Source: Eutreptiella sp. 'Long Island Sound 2002'
Taxonomy: Eukaryota > Euglenozoa > Euglenophyceae > Eutreptiales > Eutreptiaceae
Direction: 5' to 3'
Assembly (NCBI GenBank): GCA_964036045.1
Contig: OZ038385.1
Location: forward strand, 558,001-622,000
DNA: 64,000 nucleotides
The notes under the pieces were generated by a model. It was not told the origin of the DNA, ran no database searches, and saw nothing but the letters and a program-made list of their open reading frames with translations. Both the position numbers and the translations under genes were made by a program. Below, piece after piece: positions 1 to 11,003 of this stretch. Every line of letters begins with the position of its first letter. Position 1 is the first letter of the stretch.

Positions 1-2226
1 ATCCTCCTTCAACCCTGAACAGCGACCAGATCCCACAAATACAGCAATGACCCAATCCACACTGCGGGCTTCCGTTCAGCACACCGGTTGTCTCACGGTG
101 GCGGGCATGTACAAGAATTGCACCAAAGAGGAAAGCCCTGAAATTGGCATATGAACACAAATATAGCAAAGTTGAAGAAGGATGGAAACGTACACAATCA
201 CAGCCTTAGACCCCTCATTCCCTGGACTCAAGACCTTCCCTTGACTCACCTACATGATGCCCTGAACCCAGTCAAATAGGATGGCTAAATGCCATGTGTC
301 AAAAGGCACTACACAAACCCCAAAAATGTGTTTTCACCCAAGCCTCTCAATCCTAGCCCAAAAGGGGAGGTGGCGTGTCATGGCCTAGAGTGGCACTCAG
401 GACCATGCCCTACCCTGACATAACCTTGATTGGACTTGGTGTCAAATGGCCTTGGAGAACTGCCCCATGAAGATGACCTCACAACATGGCAAAATCAGGC
501 AAATCACACCATATTGCCCAAAAATAAATTATGTACTCAAAAATGCATATGGCAAATGTTCAAATGCTCCATGCAGGTGTCAAACCGGATAGTACCCCAC
601 AGGGGTGATATAGACCAAAGGTCCATGCCCAAGAATATCCCATCATTGGCTCCGAAACCCCTCCGGTTATGTACATGACATGCTTCACAAGTCAACCCAT
701 GAATTTGAGACCTAATTTTGTGAGGCCTCGTGTGCCACGCCAAAGTGACCACGTGATCTGGCATATGGTGAGATACAACACCGAAGCATATGCCAACATT
801 TAAGCAACATACCATAGTTCACAGATTTCTAGGCACTTTACTGTTAGCCGACCAGTTGAGCACATAAAACACAAAAATGAGCATAAAATGAGGTCAAAAA
901 CATGCAAATAATGCCAAAATCAAGATAATTACAATAGTATATAACTTCGCTCACCCATGGTATCAACATATGATTCAAAACACAATTGCTTGGGACCATT
1001 TGCAAACAATCCCCCCACTTGGATCGCCACATGGACGCATAGGGACACCTTCGAACCTCCTCCCAACACGCACCATGAAAATGGGAAAATTGATAATGGC
1101 GCTTGTGGGTCGCTCCGTAAGCCCTCCCACATGCACTATATGAGCGGTAGACTTAGTCTAGCGCTATGGAGTTCACCATTGAGACATGGGCGAAGCCCTT
1201 GCCACGTATGACCCCATATATCTTCCTACAAACGGAGATGTATAACATGGGCGTGAGCATATCGAAGCACATACCATGCATATAACACATACCCTCAAAA
1301 AATGGCTCCCACCATGATATGCCATGCCCCTCCATGGACATAACTTCACGTTAAAAATACGTAGGAACCCAAGGAAAGTTGCTATGCAACACCAACAATT
1401 ATGCGATACACTCAGAAGCCGCATTAAAATATTCGGTTGCACGGTCCAAGAGTTATATATCACTTTCTACTCTCTTGACCATTATCCCTCGCTACACACG
1501 GCATATGTACACATCAGAGGCGTTTGACGCTTCCCAAATTAAGTTGAGACCAAGGCGATTTCAACCCACTTCTCGGACATTGGTACACCTCGCCGTGAGC
1601 CAGGGGAATGATTCTTCAAAGTGGCCTCACGAATCAATTTTGTTTCTCCTATATCTCCAAGAAAAACGAAGGGCATATCAAAAGGAAGGTTGATTCGTGA
1701 TCATGAAAGTAGTAGGCCCACTCGAGATTCGTCATATCAAGTGCAGCGATGTCAAAGTCGAAGATCCGATTCTGAAAGTCTTAAAAAATCGGATTAAATT
1801 TGCGAGTGTATAATATGAAAATTGCGGAAGCAACGAACCCTTTACTGATGAAATCTGACCCTTCATCGGGGTTTCCGCCAAAATATCTGTAAATAACAGT
1901 TAACCAATCGGTTACCGCAAAATCGCGAGCCAACTGACAGTCGCCGATACATTGACAATCAGAACGGAAGGCTGAAAAATTACCAAAAACATTATGATAA
2001 AAAACCCTGTTGATTCCTGATATTCTGATATAAAGATTTTATGCTGGCGGCGCCTCGGTACTGAATATGGCCGCTCATAGCCGGAATGGCAAAACCTATC
2101 ACACTATCACATCAGGTTAGGCCAGGTGCATGGGAGAGTATGATATCAGCCAATGGCGGCTTGCCGGCACATAGATACACACCCCAAGTGACGCCAAGAT
2201 GGCCACGGGGATCCGAACCGGCTTCA
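1..2226 (-). repeat. Family 1 LTR (L1), cut by window start
   Basis: Minus-strand LTR of the Ty3/gypsy family that fills the window. Its TGAAG start is at 2226, and its 3' end runs off the window at position 1. It aligns along its length with the LTRs of elements A, B and C, for example the TATATA-bearing block near 2030 and the GTTAACC/GGTTAC palindrome near 1900. It belongs to the sub-type shared with L2, L3 and the B LTR, whose middle carries the block reading cgctccgtaagccctccc near 1110. Whether it is a 5' LTR of an element lying to the left or a solo LTR cannot be told. The short ORFs inside it recur only because the LTR recurs, and I do not regard them as genes. Confidence 0.88.
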
Positions 2227-2437
2227 CTTGAGGGCAATACCATTCCCCCATGAAGGTATTGCCCTCCTCGTCACCCACAACCACCGCCGGGGGGTCCGAT
2301 GTGGGGGGCAATGCGCCACCCTCGCGAACCCCACGGCGCCACCTCGCGAAGGGGGGTCCCTGGCAGACCCGGCGCACGATGTACGTGTCGCGCGGGCCTG
2401 TGCTTTGGGGCCGGGGAACCACGGCCTGCAAGACCTT
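2227..2437. other. GC-rich spacer between two head-to-head LTRs
   Basis: A 211-bp stretch separates the start of the minus LTR (2226) from the start of a plus LTR (2438). It is much richer in G and C than the LTRs. Beside the left LTR it contains a perfect 12-bp inverted repeat, 2230-2241 with 2255-2266, around a 13-nt loop. No polypurine tract precedes the LTR at 2438, so this is not the 3' end of a normal element. No coding potential is recognised; short ORFs on both strands look like a by-product of high GC. Confidence 0.6.
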
Positions 2438-4456
2438 TGAAGCCGGTTTGGACCCCCGTGGCCATCTTTGGGTCACTTGGGGTGTGTATCTATGTGCCGA
2501 CAAGCCGCCATTGGCTGATATCATACTCTCCCATCCACCTGATCTAACCTGATGTGATAGTGTGATAGGTTTGCCCATTCCAGCTATGAGCGGCCATATT
2601 CAATACCGAGGCGCCGCCGGCTGAGATTTATATATCAGAATATCAGGAATCAACGGGGTCTTTTTATCATAAAGTTTCCGTAATTTTTCCGCCTTCCGTT
2701 CTGATTGTCAATGTATCGGCGACTGTCAGTTGGCTCGTGATTTTGCGGTAACCGATTGGTTAACTGTTATTCACAGATATTTTGGCGGAAACCCCGATGA
2801 AGGGTAAGATTTCATCAGTAAAGGGTTCGTTGCTTCCGCAATTTTCATGTTATACACTCGCAAAATTAATCCGATTTTTTCAGACTTTCAGAATCCGATC
2901 TTCGACTTCGACATCGCCGCACTTGATATGATGCATTTCGAATGGCCCAACATTTTTCCCCGATCACGAATCAACCTTCCTTTTGTTATGCCCTTCATTT
3001 GGAGATATAGGCGAAACAAATTGATTCGTGAGGCCACTTTCAAAGGTCATATCTCCGGCTCACGGCGAGGAATACCATCTTCGAGAATTGGGTTGGAACC
3101 GCCTTGGTCTCCACTTAATTTAGGAATCGTCAAACGCCTTTGATGTGTACACATGCCCGGTGTAGCAAGGGATAATGGTCAAGGGGGTAGAAAGTGATAT
3201 ATAACTCTTGGACCGTGCAACAGAATATTTGAATGCGACTGTCGAGTGTACGGCATGAGTGTTGGGGTTGCATAGAAACTTTCCTTGGGTTCCTACGTAT
3301 TTTTAACGTGTAGGTATGTCCATGGAGGGGCATGGCATACCATGGTGGGAGCCACTTTTTGAGGGTATGTGTTATATGCATGGTATGTGCTTCGATATGC
3401 TCACGCCCATGTTATATATCTCCATTTGTAGGAAGATATATGGATTCATAAGTGACAAGGGCCTTGCCCATGTCCCAATGGTGAACTCCATAGCGCTAGA
3501 CTAAGTCTACTGCTCATATAGTGCATGTGGGAGGGCTTACGAAGCGACCCACAAGCGCGACTACCAATTTTCCCATTTTCATGGTGCGTGTTGGGAGGAG
3601 GTTCGAAGGTGTCCCTATGCGTCCATGTGGGGATTCAAGTGGGGGGATTTCTTTCACATGGTCCCAAGCATTTGTGTTTTGAATCATATGTTGATACCGT
3701 GGGTGAGCGAAGTTATATACTATTGTAATTATCTTGAATTTGGCATTATTTGCATGTTTTGGACCTCATTTTCTGCTCATTTTTGTATTTTATGTGCTCA
3801 ACTGGTCGGCTAACAGTAAAGTGCCTAGAAATCCGTGAACTATGGTATGTTGCTTATATGTTGGCATATGCTTCGGTGTTGTATCTCACCATATGCCGGA
3901 TCACGTGGTCACTTTGGCGTGGCACACGAGGCCTCACAGAATTAGGTCTCAAATTCATGAGTTGACTTGTGAAGCATGTCATGTACATAACCGGAGGGGT
4001 TTCGGAGCCAATGATGGGATATTCTTGGGAATTGACCTTTGGTCTATATCACCCTTGTGGAGTACTTTCCGGTTTGACACATGCATGGAGCATTTGAATA
4101 TTTGCCATATGCATTTTTGAGTATATAATTAAATTTTGGGCACTATGGTGTGATTTGCCTGATTTGCTAGGTTCTGAGGTCATTTTCATGGGGCAGTTCT
4201 CCAAGCCCAATCGACCCCAAGTCCAATCAAGGTTATGTCAGGGTAGGGCATGGTCCTGAGTGCCACTCTAGGCCGTGACACGCCACCTCCCCGATTGGGC
4301 CAGGATTTAGAGGCTTGGGAGTGAACACATTTTTGGGGTTTATGTAGTGACTTTTGACACATGGCATTTAGCCATCTTATTTGACTGGGGTCAGGGCATC
4401 ATGTTGGTGAGTCAAGGGAAGGTCTTGAGTCCGGGGAATGAGGGGTCTATGGTTGT
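2438..4456 (+). repeat. Family 1 LTR (L2), 3' truncated
   Basis: Plus-strand LTR beginning TGAAGCCGG at 2438 and colinear with the other LTRs until 4456. There it breaks off within the segment that in complete LTRs reads ggctgtgaatgtgta. The last 250 or so bases of the LTR are missing, and the sequence jumps directly into an inverted leader. It is of the same sub-type as L1, L3 and the B LTR. L1 and L2 therefore form an inverted pair around the 2227-2437 spacer. Confidence 0.88.
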
Positions 4457-4536
4457 AAAGAAGGTCCCTACCAGGACCGGCCCCTGCTGTGCCCCTTCCG
4501 CCTGTTACCCCTGCTGACTTGCTCCTGATCAGCGAT
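4457..4536 (-). other. Inverted family 1 leader fragment
   Basis: About 80 bp matching, on the minus strand, the start of the internal region just after an LTR (compare 7948-8030 in element A, plus strand). It follows LTR L3, as leader follows a 5' LTR. It stops at the segment reading ccttcttt and abuts the broken end of LTR L2. The gag start ATG lies at the LTR edge (minus strand, 4541). Only the first 25 or so codons of gag are present. Confidence 0.8.
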
Positions 4537-5692
4537 TGCATTTCTCAAAGTCCAGGGTCCAAAATCCAAAAATATAGAAAATACAATCCTCCTTCACCCC
4601 TGAATAGCAAACAGATCCCACAAATACAGCAATAACCCAATCCACAATCTAATCCACACCGCGGGGTTCCGGTCAGCACACCGGTTGTCTCCCGGTGGCG
4701 GGCATGTACAAGAATTGCACCAAAGAGGAAAGCCCTGAAATTGGCATATGAACACAAATAAAGCAAAGTTGGGGAAAGATGAAAACGTACACATTCACAG
4801 CCATAGACCCCTCATTCCCTGGACTCAAGACCTTCACTTGACTTGCCAACATGATGCCCTGACCCCAGTCAAATAAGATGGCTAAATGCCATGTGTCAAA
4901 AGTCACTACATAAACCCCAAAAATGTGTTCCCTCTCCAGCCTCAAAATCCTGGCCCAATCGGGGAGGTGGCGTGTCACGGCCTAGAGTGGCACTCAGGAC
5001 CATGCCCTACCCTGACATAACCTTGGTTGGACTTGGAATGGAATGGGCTTGGAGAACTGCCCCATGAAGATGACCTCACAACATGGCAAAATCAGGCAAA
5101 TCACACCATTATGCCCAAAAATCAATTATATACTCAAAAATGCATACGGCAAATATTCAAATGATCCATGCATGTGTCAGACCGGAGAGTACCTTACAAG
5201 GGTGATATGGACCAAAGATCAATGCCCAAGAATATTCCATCATTGGCTCCGAAGCCCCTCCGGTTCCGTACATGGCATGCTTCACAAGTCAACCCATGAA
5301 TTTGAGACCTAATTTTGTGAGGCCTCGTGTGCCAAGCCAAAGTGACCACGTGATCCGGCATATGGTGAGATACAACACCGAAGCATATGCCAACATATAA
5401 GCAACATACCATAGTTCACTGATTTCTAGGCACTTTACTGTTAGCCGACCAGTTGAGCACATAAAACACAAAAATGAGCATAAAATGAGGTCAAAAACAT
5501 GCAAATAATGCCAAATTCAAGATAATTACAATAGTATATAACTTCGCTCACCCATGGTATCAACATATGATTCAAAACACAATTGCTTGGGACAATTTGC
5601 AAACAATCCCCCCACTTGGATCCCCACATGGACGCATAGGGACACCTTCGAACCTCCTCCCAACACGCACCATGAAAATCGGAAAATTGATG
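4537..5692 (-). repeat. Family 1 LTR (L3), 5' truncated
   Basis: The 3' half of a minus-strand LTR. Its TGCA end is at 4537-4540 and it aligns with L1 and the B LTR up to 5692. There, in the middle of a block that in L1 continues as gataatggcgcttgtggg, it is replaced without spacer by the plus-strand 5' LTR of element A. The missing upstream half is not seen elsewhere in the window. The join looks like a breakpoint of insertion or recombination, not an LTR end. Confidence 0.85.
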
Positions 5693-7947
5693 ATGGCCAT
5701 CTTGGGGTCACTTGGGGTGTGTATCTATGTGCCGGCAAGCCGCCATTGGCTGATATCATACTCTCCCATCCACCTGACCTAACCCCATGTGATAGTGTGA
5801 TAGGTTTGGCCGTACCGGCTATGAGCGGCCATATTCAGTACCGAGGCACCGCCAGCGGAGATTTATATATCGGAATATCAGGAATCAACAGGGTTTTTTT
5901 ATCATAAAGTTTCCGTAATTTTTCCGCCTTCCGTTCTGATTGTCAACGTATCGGCGACTGTCAGTTGGCTCGCGATTTTGCGGTAACCGAATGGTTAACT
6001 GTTGTTTACAGATATTTTGGTGGAAACCCCGATGAAGGGTCAGATTTCCTCAGTAAAGGGTTCGTTGCTTCCGCAATTTTCATATTGTACACTCGCAAAT
6101 TTAATCCGATTTTTTAAGACTTTCAGAATCAGATTTTCGACTTCGACATCGCCGCACTTGATATGATGAATCTCGAGTGGTCTGACATTTTTCCCCGATC
6201 ACGAATCACCCTTCCTTTTGTTATGCCCTCCATTTGTCTTGGAGATATAGTCGAAACAAAAGTGATTCGTGAGACCACTTTGAAAGGTCATATCTCTCGC
6301 TCACAGCGAGGTAGAACAATTTCGAGAATGGGGTTGGAACCGCCTTGGTCTCAACTTAATTTAGAAAGCATCAAACGCCTTTGGTGTGTACACAGGCCCG
6401 GTGTAGCAAGGGATAATTGTCAAGAGGGTAGAAAGTGATATATAACTCTTGGACCGTGCAACCAAATATTTTATTGCGACTTTCGAGTGTACCGCATGAG
6501 TGTTGGGGATGCATAGATACTTTCATTGGGTTCCCACGTATTTTTAACGTGAAGTTATGTCCATGGAGGGGCATGGCATATCATGGTGGGAGCCACATTT
6601 TGAGGGTATGTGTTATATGCATGGTATATGTCTTGATAGGCTCACGCCCATGTTATATATCTTCGTGTGGCCGAAGAGATGGGGAGCCACACGTGACAAG
6701 GGCCTTGCCCATGTCATAATTGTGGGATTCAAAGCGCTAGACTAAGTCTACCGCGTATGTATTGCTCATGGTATGTTTGGCAAAGAGATCCATGAGTGCA
6801 CTCCCATTTTCATGGGGCATGTAGATATGAGTGGCGAAGGTATCTCCATGCACCTGATTGGGGATCCAAGTGGGGGAATTGTTCGTAGATGGTTCCAATC
6901 ATTTGTGTATTGAACCATGAGTGGATATCATGGGTGAGCATAGAGATATACTATCATGACAACTTTGTATTTGGACATATTTTCATGTTTTGACCTCAAT
7001 TTTTGCTCATATTTGCGTTTTGTGTACTTACCTGGTTGGCGAACAGCAAGAAGTTTATGGAGAGTCGAACCATGGTATGTTGTTCATATGTTGGCATCTG
7101 CTCTGGAGTTGAACACCACCATATGCCAGATCGCGTACTCCATTTGGCTTGGCGCACGAAGGATCACAAGAATTGGTCCCAAGATCATGGGCTGACTTGG
7201 GCAGTGCGTGGCGCCCATATCTGAAGGGGTTTCGAGGGTAAAGTGGGGATGTTCATGGGCATTGATCTTTTGTCTCTATCCTCCATGAATACTAGACTTC
7301 GATTCCATGCATGCTTTGAGGCTTCGGATAAGTGGTAACTTCAATTTTGAGCATATATTTGATATATGGCCAATATGGTGTGAATTGGCAGTTTTTGGTA
7401 TGTCATGAGTTCAAACTCATTGGGCATCCCTCCAAGCCCAATCGACTCCAAGTGCAACCAAGGTTATGTCAGGGTAGGGCATGGTCCTGAGTGCTATCCT
7501 AAGCCATGACACGCCACCTCCCCTATTGGGCTAGGATTTATAGGCTTGGGTGTGAACACATTTTTGGGGTTTATGTAGTGACTTCTGACGCATGGCATTC
7601 AGCCATCTCATTTGACCTGGTTCAGGGCAATATGTTGGTGAGTCAAGGGAAGGTCTTGAGTCCAGGGAATGAGGGGTTTATGGCTGTGAATGTGTATGTT
7701 TACCTCTTTCCCTAACTTTGCTTTATTTGTGCTCATATGCCAATTTCAGGGCTTTCCTCTTTGGTGCAATTCTTGTACATGCCCGCCACCGTGGGACGAC
7801 CGGTGTGCTGAACGGCAGCCCGCAATTTGGATTGGATTGTGGATTGGGTTATTGCTGTATTTGTGGGATCTGGTTGCTGTTCAGGGTTGAAGGAGGATTA
7901 AATTTTCTATATTTTTGGATTTTGGACCCTGAAACTTGAGGAATGCA
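5693..7947 (+). repeat. 5' LTR of element A
   Basis: Direct repeat of 16465-18739. It lacks the terminal TGAAGCCGG block and begins at the join with L3. It ends TGCA at 7944-7947. Early in the LTR there is a TATATA-containing block (tttatatatcgg, about 5862-5873), a candidate promoter; the transcription start is not known. The interrupted palindrome of the GGTTAAC type lies near 5984. The LTR is of the sub-type shared with the 3' LTR of A and with the 5'-proximal part of the C LTRs. Confidence 0.9.
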
Positions 7948-10900
7948 ATCCTTGATCCGGAGTAAATCAGCAGGGGTAACAGGCGGAAAGGGCACAGCGG
8001 GGGCCGGTCCTGGTAGGGACCTTCTTTATGGTAGCAGAGGCGTACCTGCTGCCCCTACCTACCGCCGACCCGGGGACTTGGGCCCCTATGAGCCCTGCCC
8101 AAGTACGCCCCGGGTGCGTATCGTGGACTCGCTGGAGACCACGCTGGAAGTGGAAGCCCGAAGAGAAGTACGACGTTCGGGAAGAGGAGGACTTGACATG
8201 GAGGACCTGGTCTCCATGTGCGAGCGTCGCTGCCGAAAGGCATGCAACCTCTGCTCCGCCGCGGAGGACTCTGAAGAGACCTGCCATTCAGGCAGCAGTG
8301 GGGGACGGGCCCGGCGCTACCGGAAGGGCGGGTCACCCAAGCCCGCGGCAGGGGACGCCGGGGCTATGGATACGGACCCCAGCCCGGTCAGGCTGTGGGA
8401 ATCCGAGGGGCACTCCGATGGCTATCGGACTTGCTTCCCCTCGGAGTCGGAGGAGATGCCCGCGCCGACCGCCAGGGCGCATACGGCCCCCGAGCCCGCC
8501 CTGAAGCACGACGCCGAGGGCTTGGAGAGGCCAGCCAGGGCCAGGACGGCACCTGTGCCCCGGCACACGGGACCAGAGATGGACGCCATAGGCGATACGC
8601 CCATGGGCGATGAGTCTGAGGCGCCGGGAACCGCGGGATGCGCTGGATCAGGTGGAAAGCACGCTGCGTGCCACTGCGAGCACGTGTCCTTCCTCATGGG
8701 CAAGTACCCGAAGATGGGGATGGACGCCATCGTGCATCGCCTCGACAGCCTGGACAACGCGAAGGACGGCCTAGAGGAGGACGTCGCCGGGATCCTGGAT
8801 GACCAGTCGGCTGTGGAGAGAGACATGGCGGAGCTGCGAGCGGAACGGGACCGGTACCGGGAGAATCTGGAGCTGGCCCTGGAGAAGCAGCAGCGAGTGG
8901 TGGACAGCCTCCTCCACCTGGTGGAGAACATGTCGGGACGCCTGAAAAGGCTAGAGGAGCTACAGCCCCTCACCTCGGGTCCGGAGCTCCCGCCAAAGCC
9001 AGCAGCGGCAGAGCTGGTGGAGCGGGTTAAGACCCTCCGGAGCGCCATGGATAAACCCATGGGCGGCGCGGCAGAGGCACCCTACGCGCCTCCGCCTGTT
9101 GACCCGGGTGCGCTGCCGTTTGTTCCCATGTTCAGCGAATCCACAATGCTCGGGGAACACACGGCACCGGCTGGGTCCATGCGGGAAGGGCACGTAACCA
9201 CGGACCCGAGGAGCCTGACGGTACAGATGTCCCATGCCGCCCAGGATCTACCGATCACGACGACTGCCCATGCAGTTTATGCGGAAGAGGAGATCCAGAG
9301 CCAGACCATGCGGGGGCGAACCATGGGAAGCGCCGACGGACATGGTCGAGGTCATCCAGGGGGAAACCTGTGGGCGAAGGACCCCAATACGGGGATATGG
9401 ACGGCCGACGGAGCAAGTCCTTCCCGAATTCCAAACCCCATGGGTTCAGGCCCAACTGGACCGCACTCCATGGAGGAGAGGGATGTACGGGGAGTGTACT
9501 CACACCCCCCGGCCACAGGTCGTATCCGTCTCGGTGGAGTGGTGGCTTGGGACGTCGGAGACGCCATCAGGATTGACGACCTCAGGGGAATCAAAATCCC
9601 CTACTATGATGGCAACCCCTCCGACCTGGACGACTTCATCCTGGATTGGGAGGACTTCGCCGAGGAGGTCGTCGGCGAGATGCGGGGAGCGCCGCGGGAC
9701 AAGTGGGTATGTCGGACATTCCCACACCGGCTGGCGCAGGACCTGAAGGAGGAGCTGCGGGATCAGATCCGGGAAGGATTGATCCATACGGAGCAGGCCT
9801 GCCTCCAGTGGTTGGAGGATGAGGAGCGGGTGGACGCTCCGAACCAGAAGCTGGAGGACTTGTCGTCCATCCCGCTGCAGCTGGACCACGGTGAGTTGCG
9901 GGTCCGGGAGTGGAACCGGTACCTGCGGAAGTACCGACGGAGCCTCAAGCTGGTTGAGGACTGGAACGAGTCCAGCGAGATCCGTCACTTGCTGAAGGAC
10001 GTCCTCCCCGGCCAATGGAAGAGGCGAGTGGAGGACGAGGAGAAGAAGCGAGCCAAGAAGCGCGTGGCGGTGAGGATCATGGCGGCGGAGGATACCCATG
10101 CGGGTATCATGGAGTTCTTCAGGAGGAACCTGGGCGAGCCCAGCCGGATGTTGGGACTGAAGAACGCCGTGTACGTGGAGGTATTTGGAGACACCATGGG
10201 GCAAAGGTTGTTGCGCCTGAACAACGTGGAGTGGAGGCGCGGGGAGCCGCTGAGGATGCAGGTCATCTTCGCCTGCATGAGCCTGGACGAGATCGTGAAG
10301 TACATCACGGTGGAGCTGAAGCTCAATGCGAAGAACGGAGCCCACGTGCAGGATCGACATGGTCATGGACAACGAGGCCACCGAGAAGACCGCCATCATC
10401 GGGAGATCCAGGAGGACAAGGCCAACTCCGCGGAGGATGGTAGTGGAAGTGGCCAAGACCACTGGACCTGGTCCCAGGGGGAACACGAGGAGGCCCATAT
10501 CTTCGCGTTTGTGGCGCACAACGTGAGGGACCATGGGCAGGATCGGTCCAGATGGAGCCAGGTGGGACCCAAGAAGAGCAGAGAGCCAAGGAGGATCGGG
10601 AACCCACCGCTCTCGTTCCAGGAGTACAGGTCTCAGCACGACGGGTGCTGGGGCTCTTATGGCAAGGGAAACAACCATGCACACGACCACCGTCAGTGCA
10701 AGGTGTATGAGGCGGACAAGAAGGCCTACTTCGCCGCCCACCCCGAGAGGAAGCCCAAGGAGCAGCGGATTTCCGATTGGAAGGCGAAGGGCGGAGACGG
10801 GGGAAAAGGCCAAGGCAAAGGTAAAAAAAAAAGGCGGAGGAAGAGGCTATGGTGGTGGACCTGGCCAAGACCGAGGAGTGAGGTCCATCGAGGAAGTTGC

Positions 10901-11003
10901 TGAGGACATGTTGAGGACGTTGGAGGAACTCAAAGCCCAGCAACGTGGTGGACAAAGTCCTGGCGGATCGCAGCCGGAAGGGGCTGCGGGAAGTCAAGTC
11001 TAG
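7943..11003 (+). pseudogene. gag of element A, one frameshift
   Basis: Capsid-like protein. The open frame starts at ATG 7943, inside the last five bases of the LTR, and runs 986 codons. Visible in order: a proline-rich leader (about residues 1-85), the conserved MEDLVSMCERRC block, an acidic low-complexity region, a coiled coil (about 265-340), the gag core (about 540-770, with DDFILDWEDFAEEVVGEMR), then a Cys/His knuckle (about 900-920). The knuckle has lost its second Cys here (CWGSY; other copies CWVCY or CPVCH). A run of ten A at 10823-10832 shifts the frame, so the long ORF ends at 10903. In the frame used by copies B and C, gag would end at UAG 11001-11003 after a Gly-rich basic tail. 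The true start could be the internal Met at MEDL, but the leader is open and conserved in all copies. Confidence 0.88.

Noticed and set aside
537-815. Small ORFs of 60-100 codons repeated in every LTR
   Set aside because: They occur in multiple frames and strands, and recur only because the LTR recurs. Stops and shifts differ between copies, with no sign of protein-level conservation.
7948-7980. Canonical tRNA primer-binding site after the LTR
   Set aside because: No TGG-starting match to a tRNA 3' end directly after TGCA. I could not assign a primer without a tRNA set, so none is annotated.
9500-10813. Long antisense ORF (437 codons) over gag of A, and its 391-codon counterpart in C (37600-38775)
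   Set aside because: It mirrors the GC-rich, codon-biased gag frame and has a repetitive Leu/Pro/Val composition without domains.
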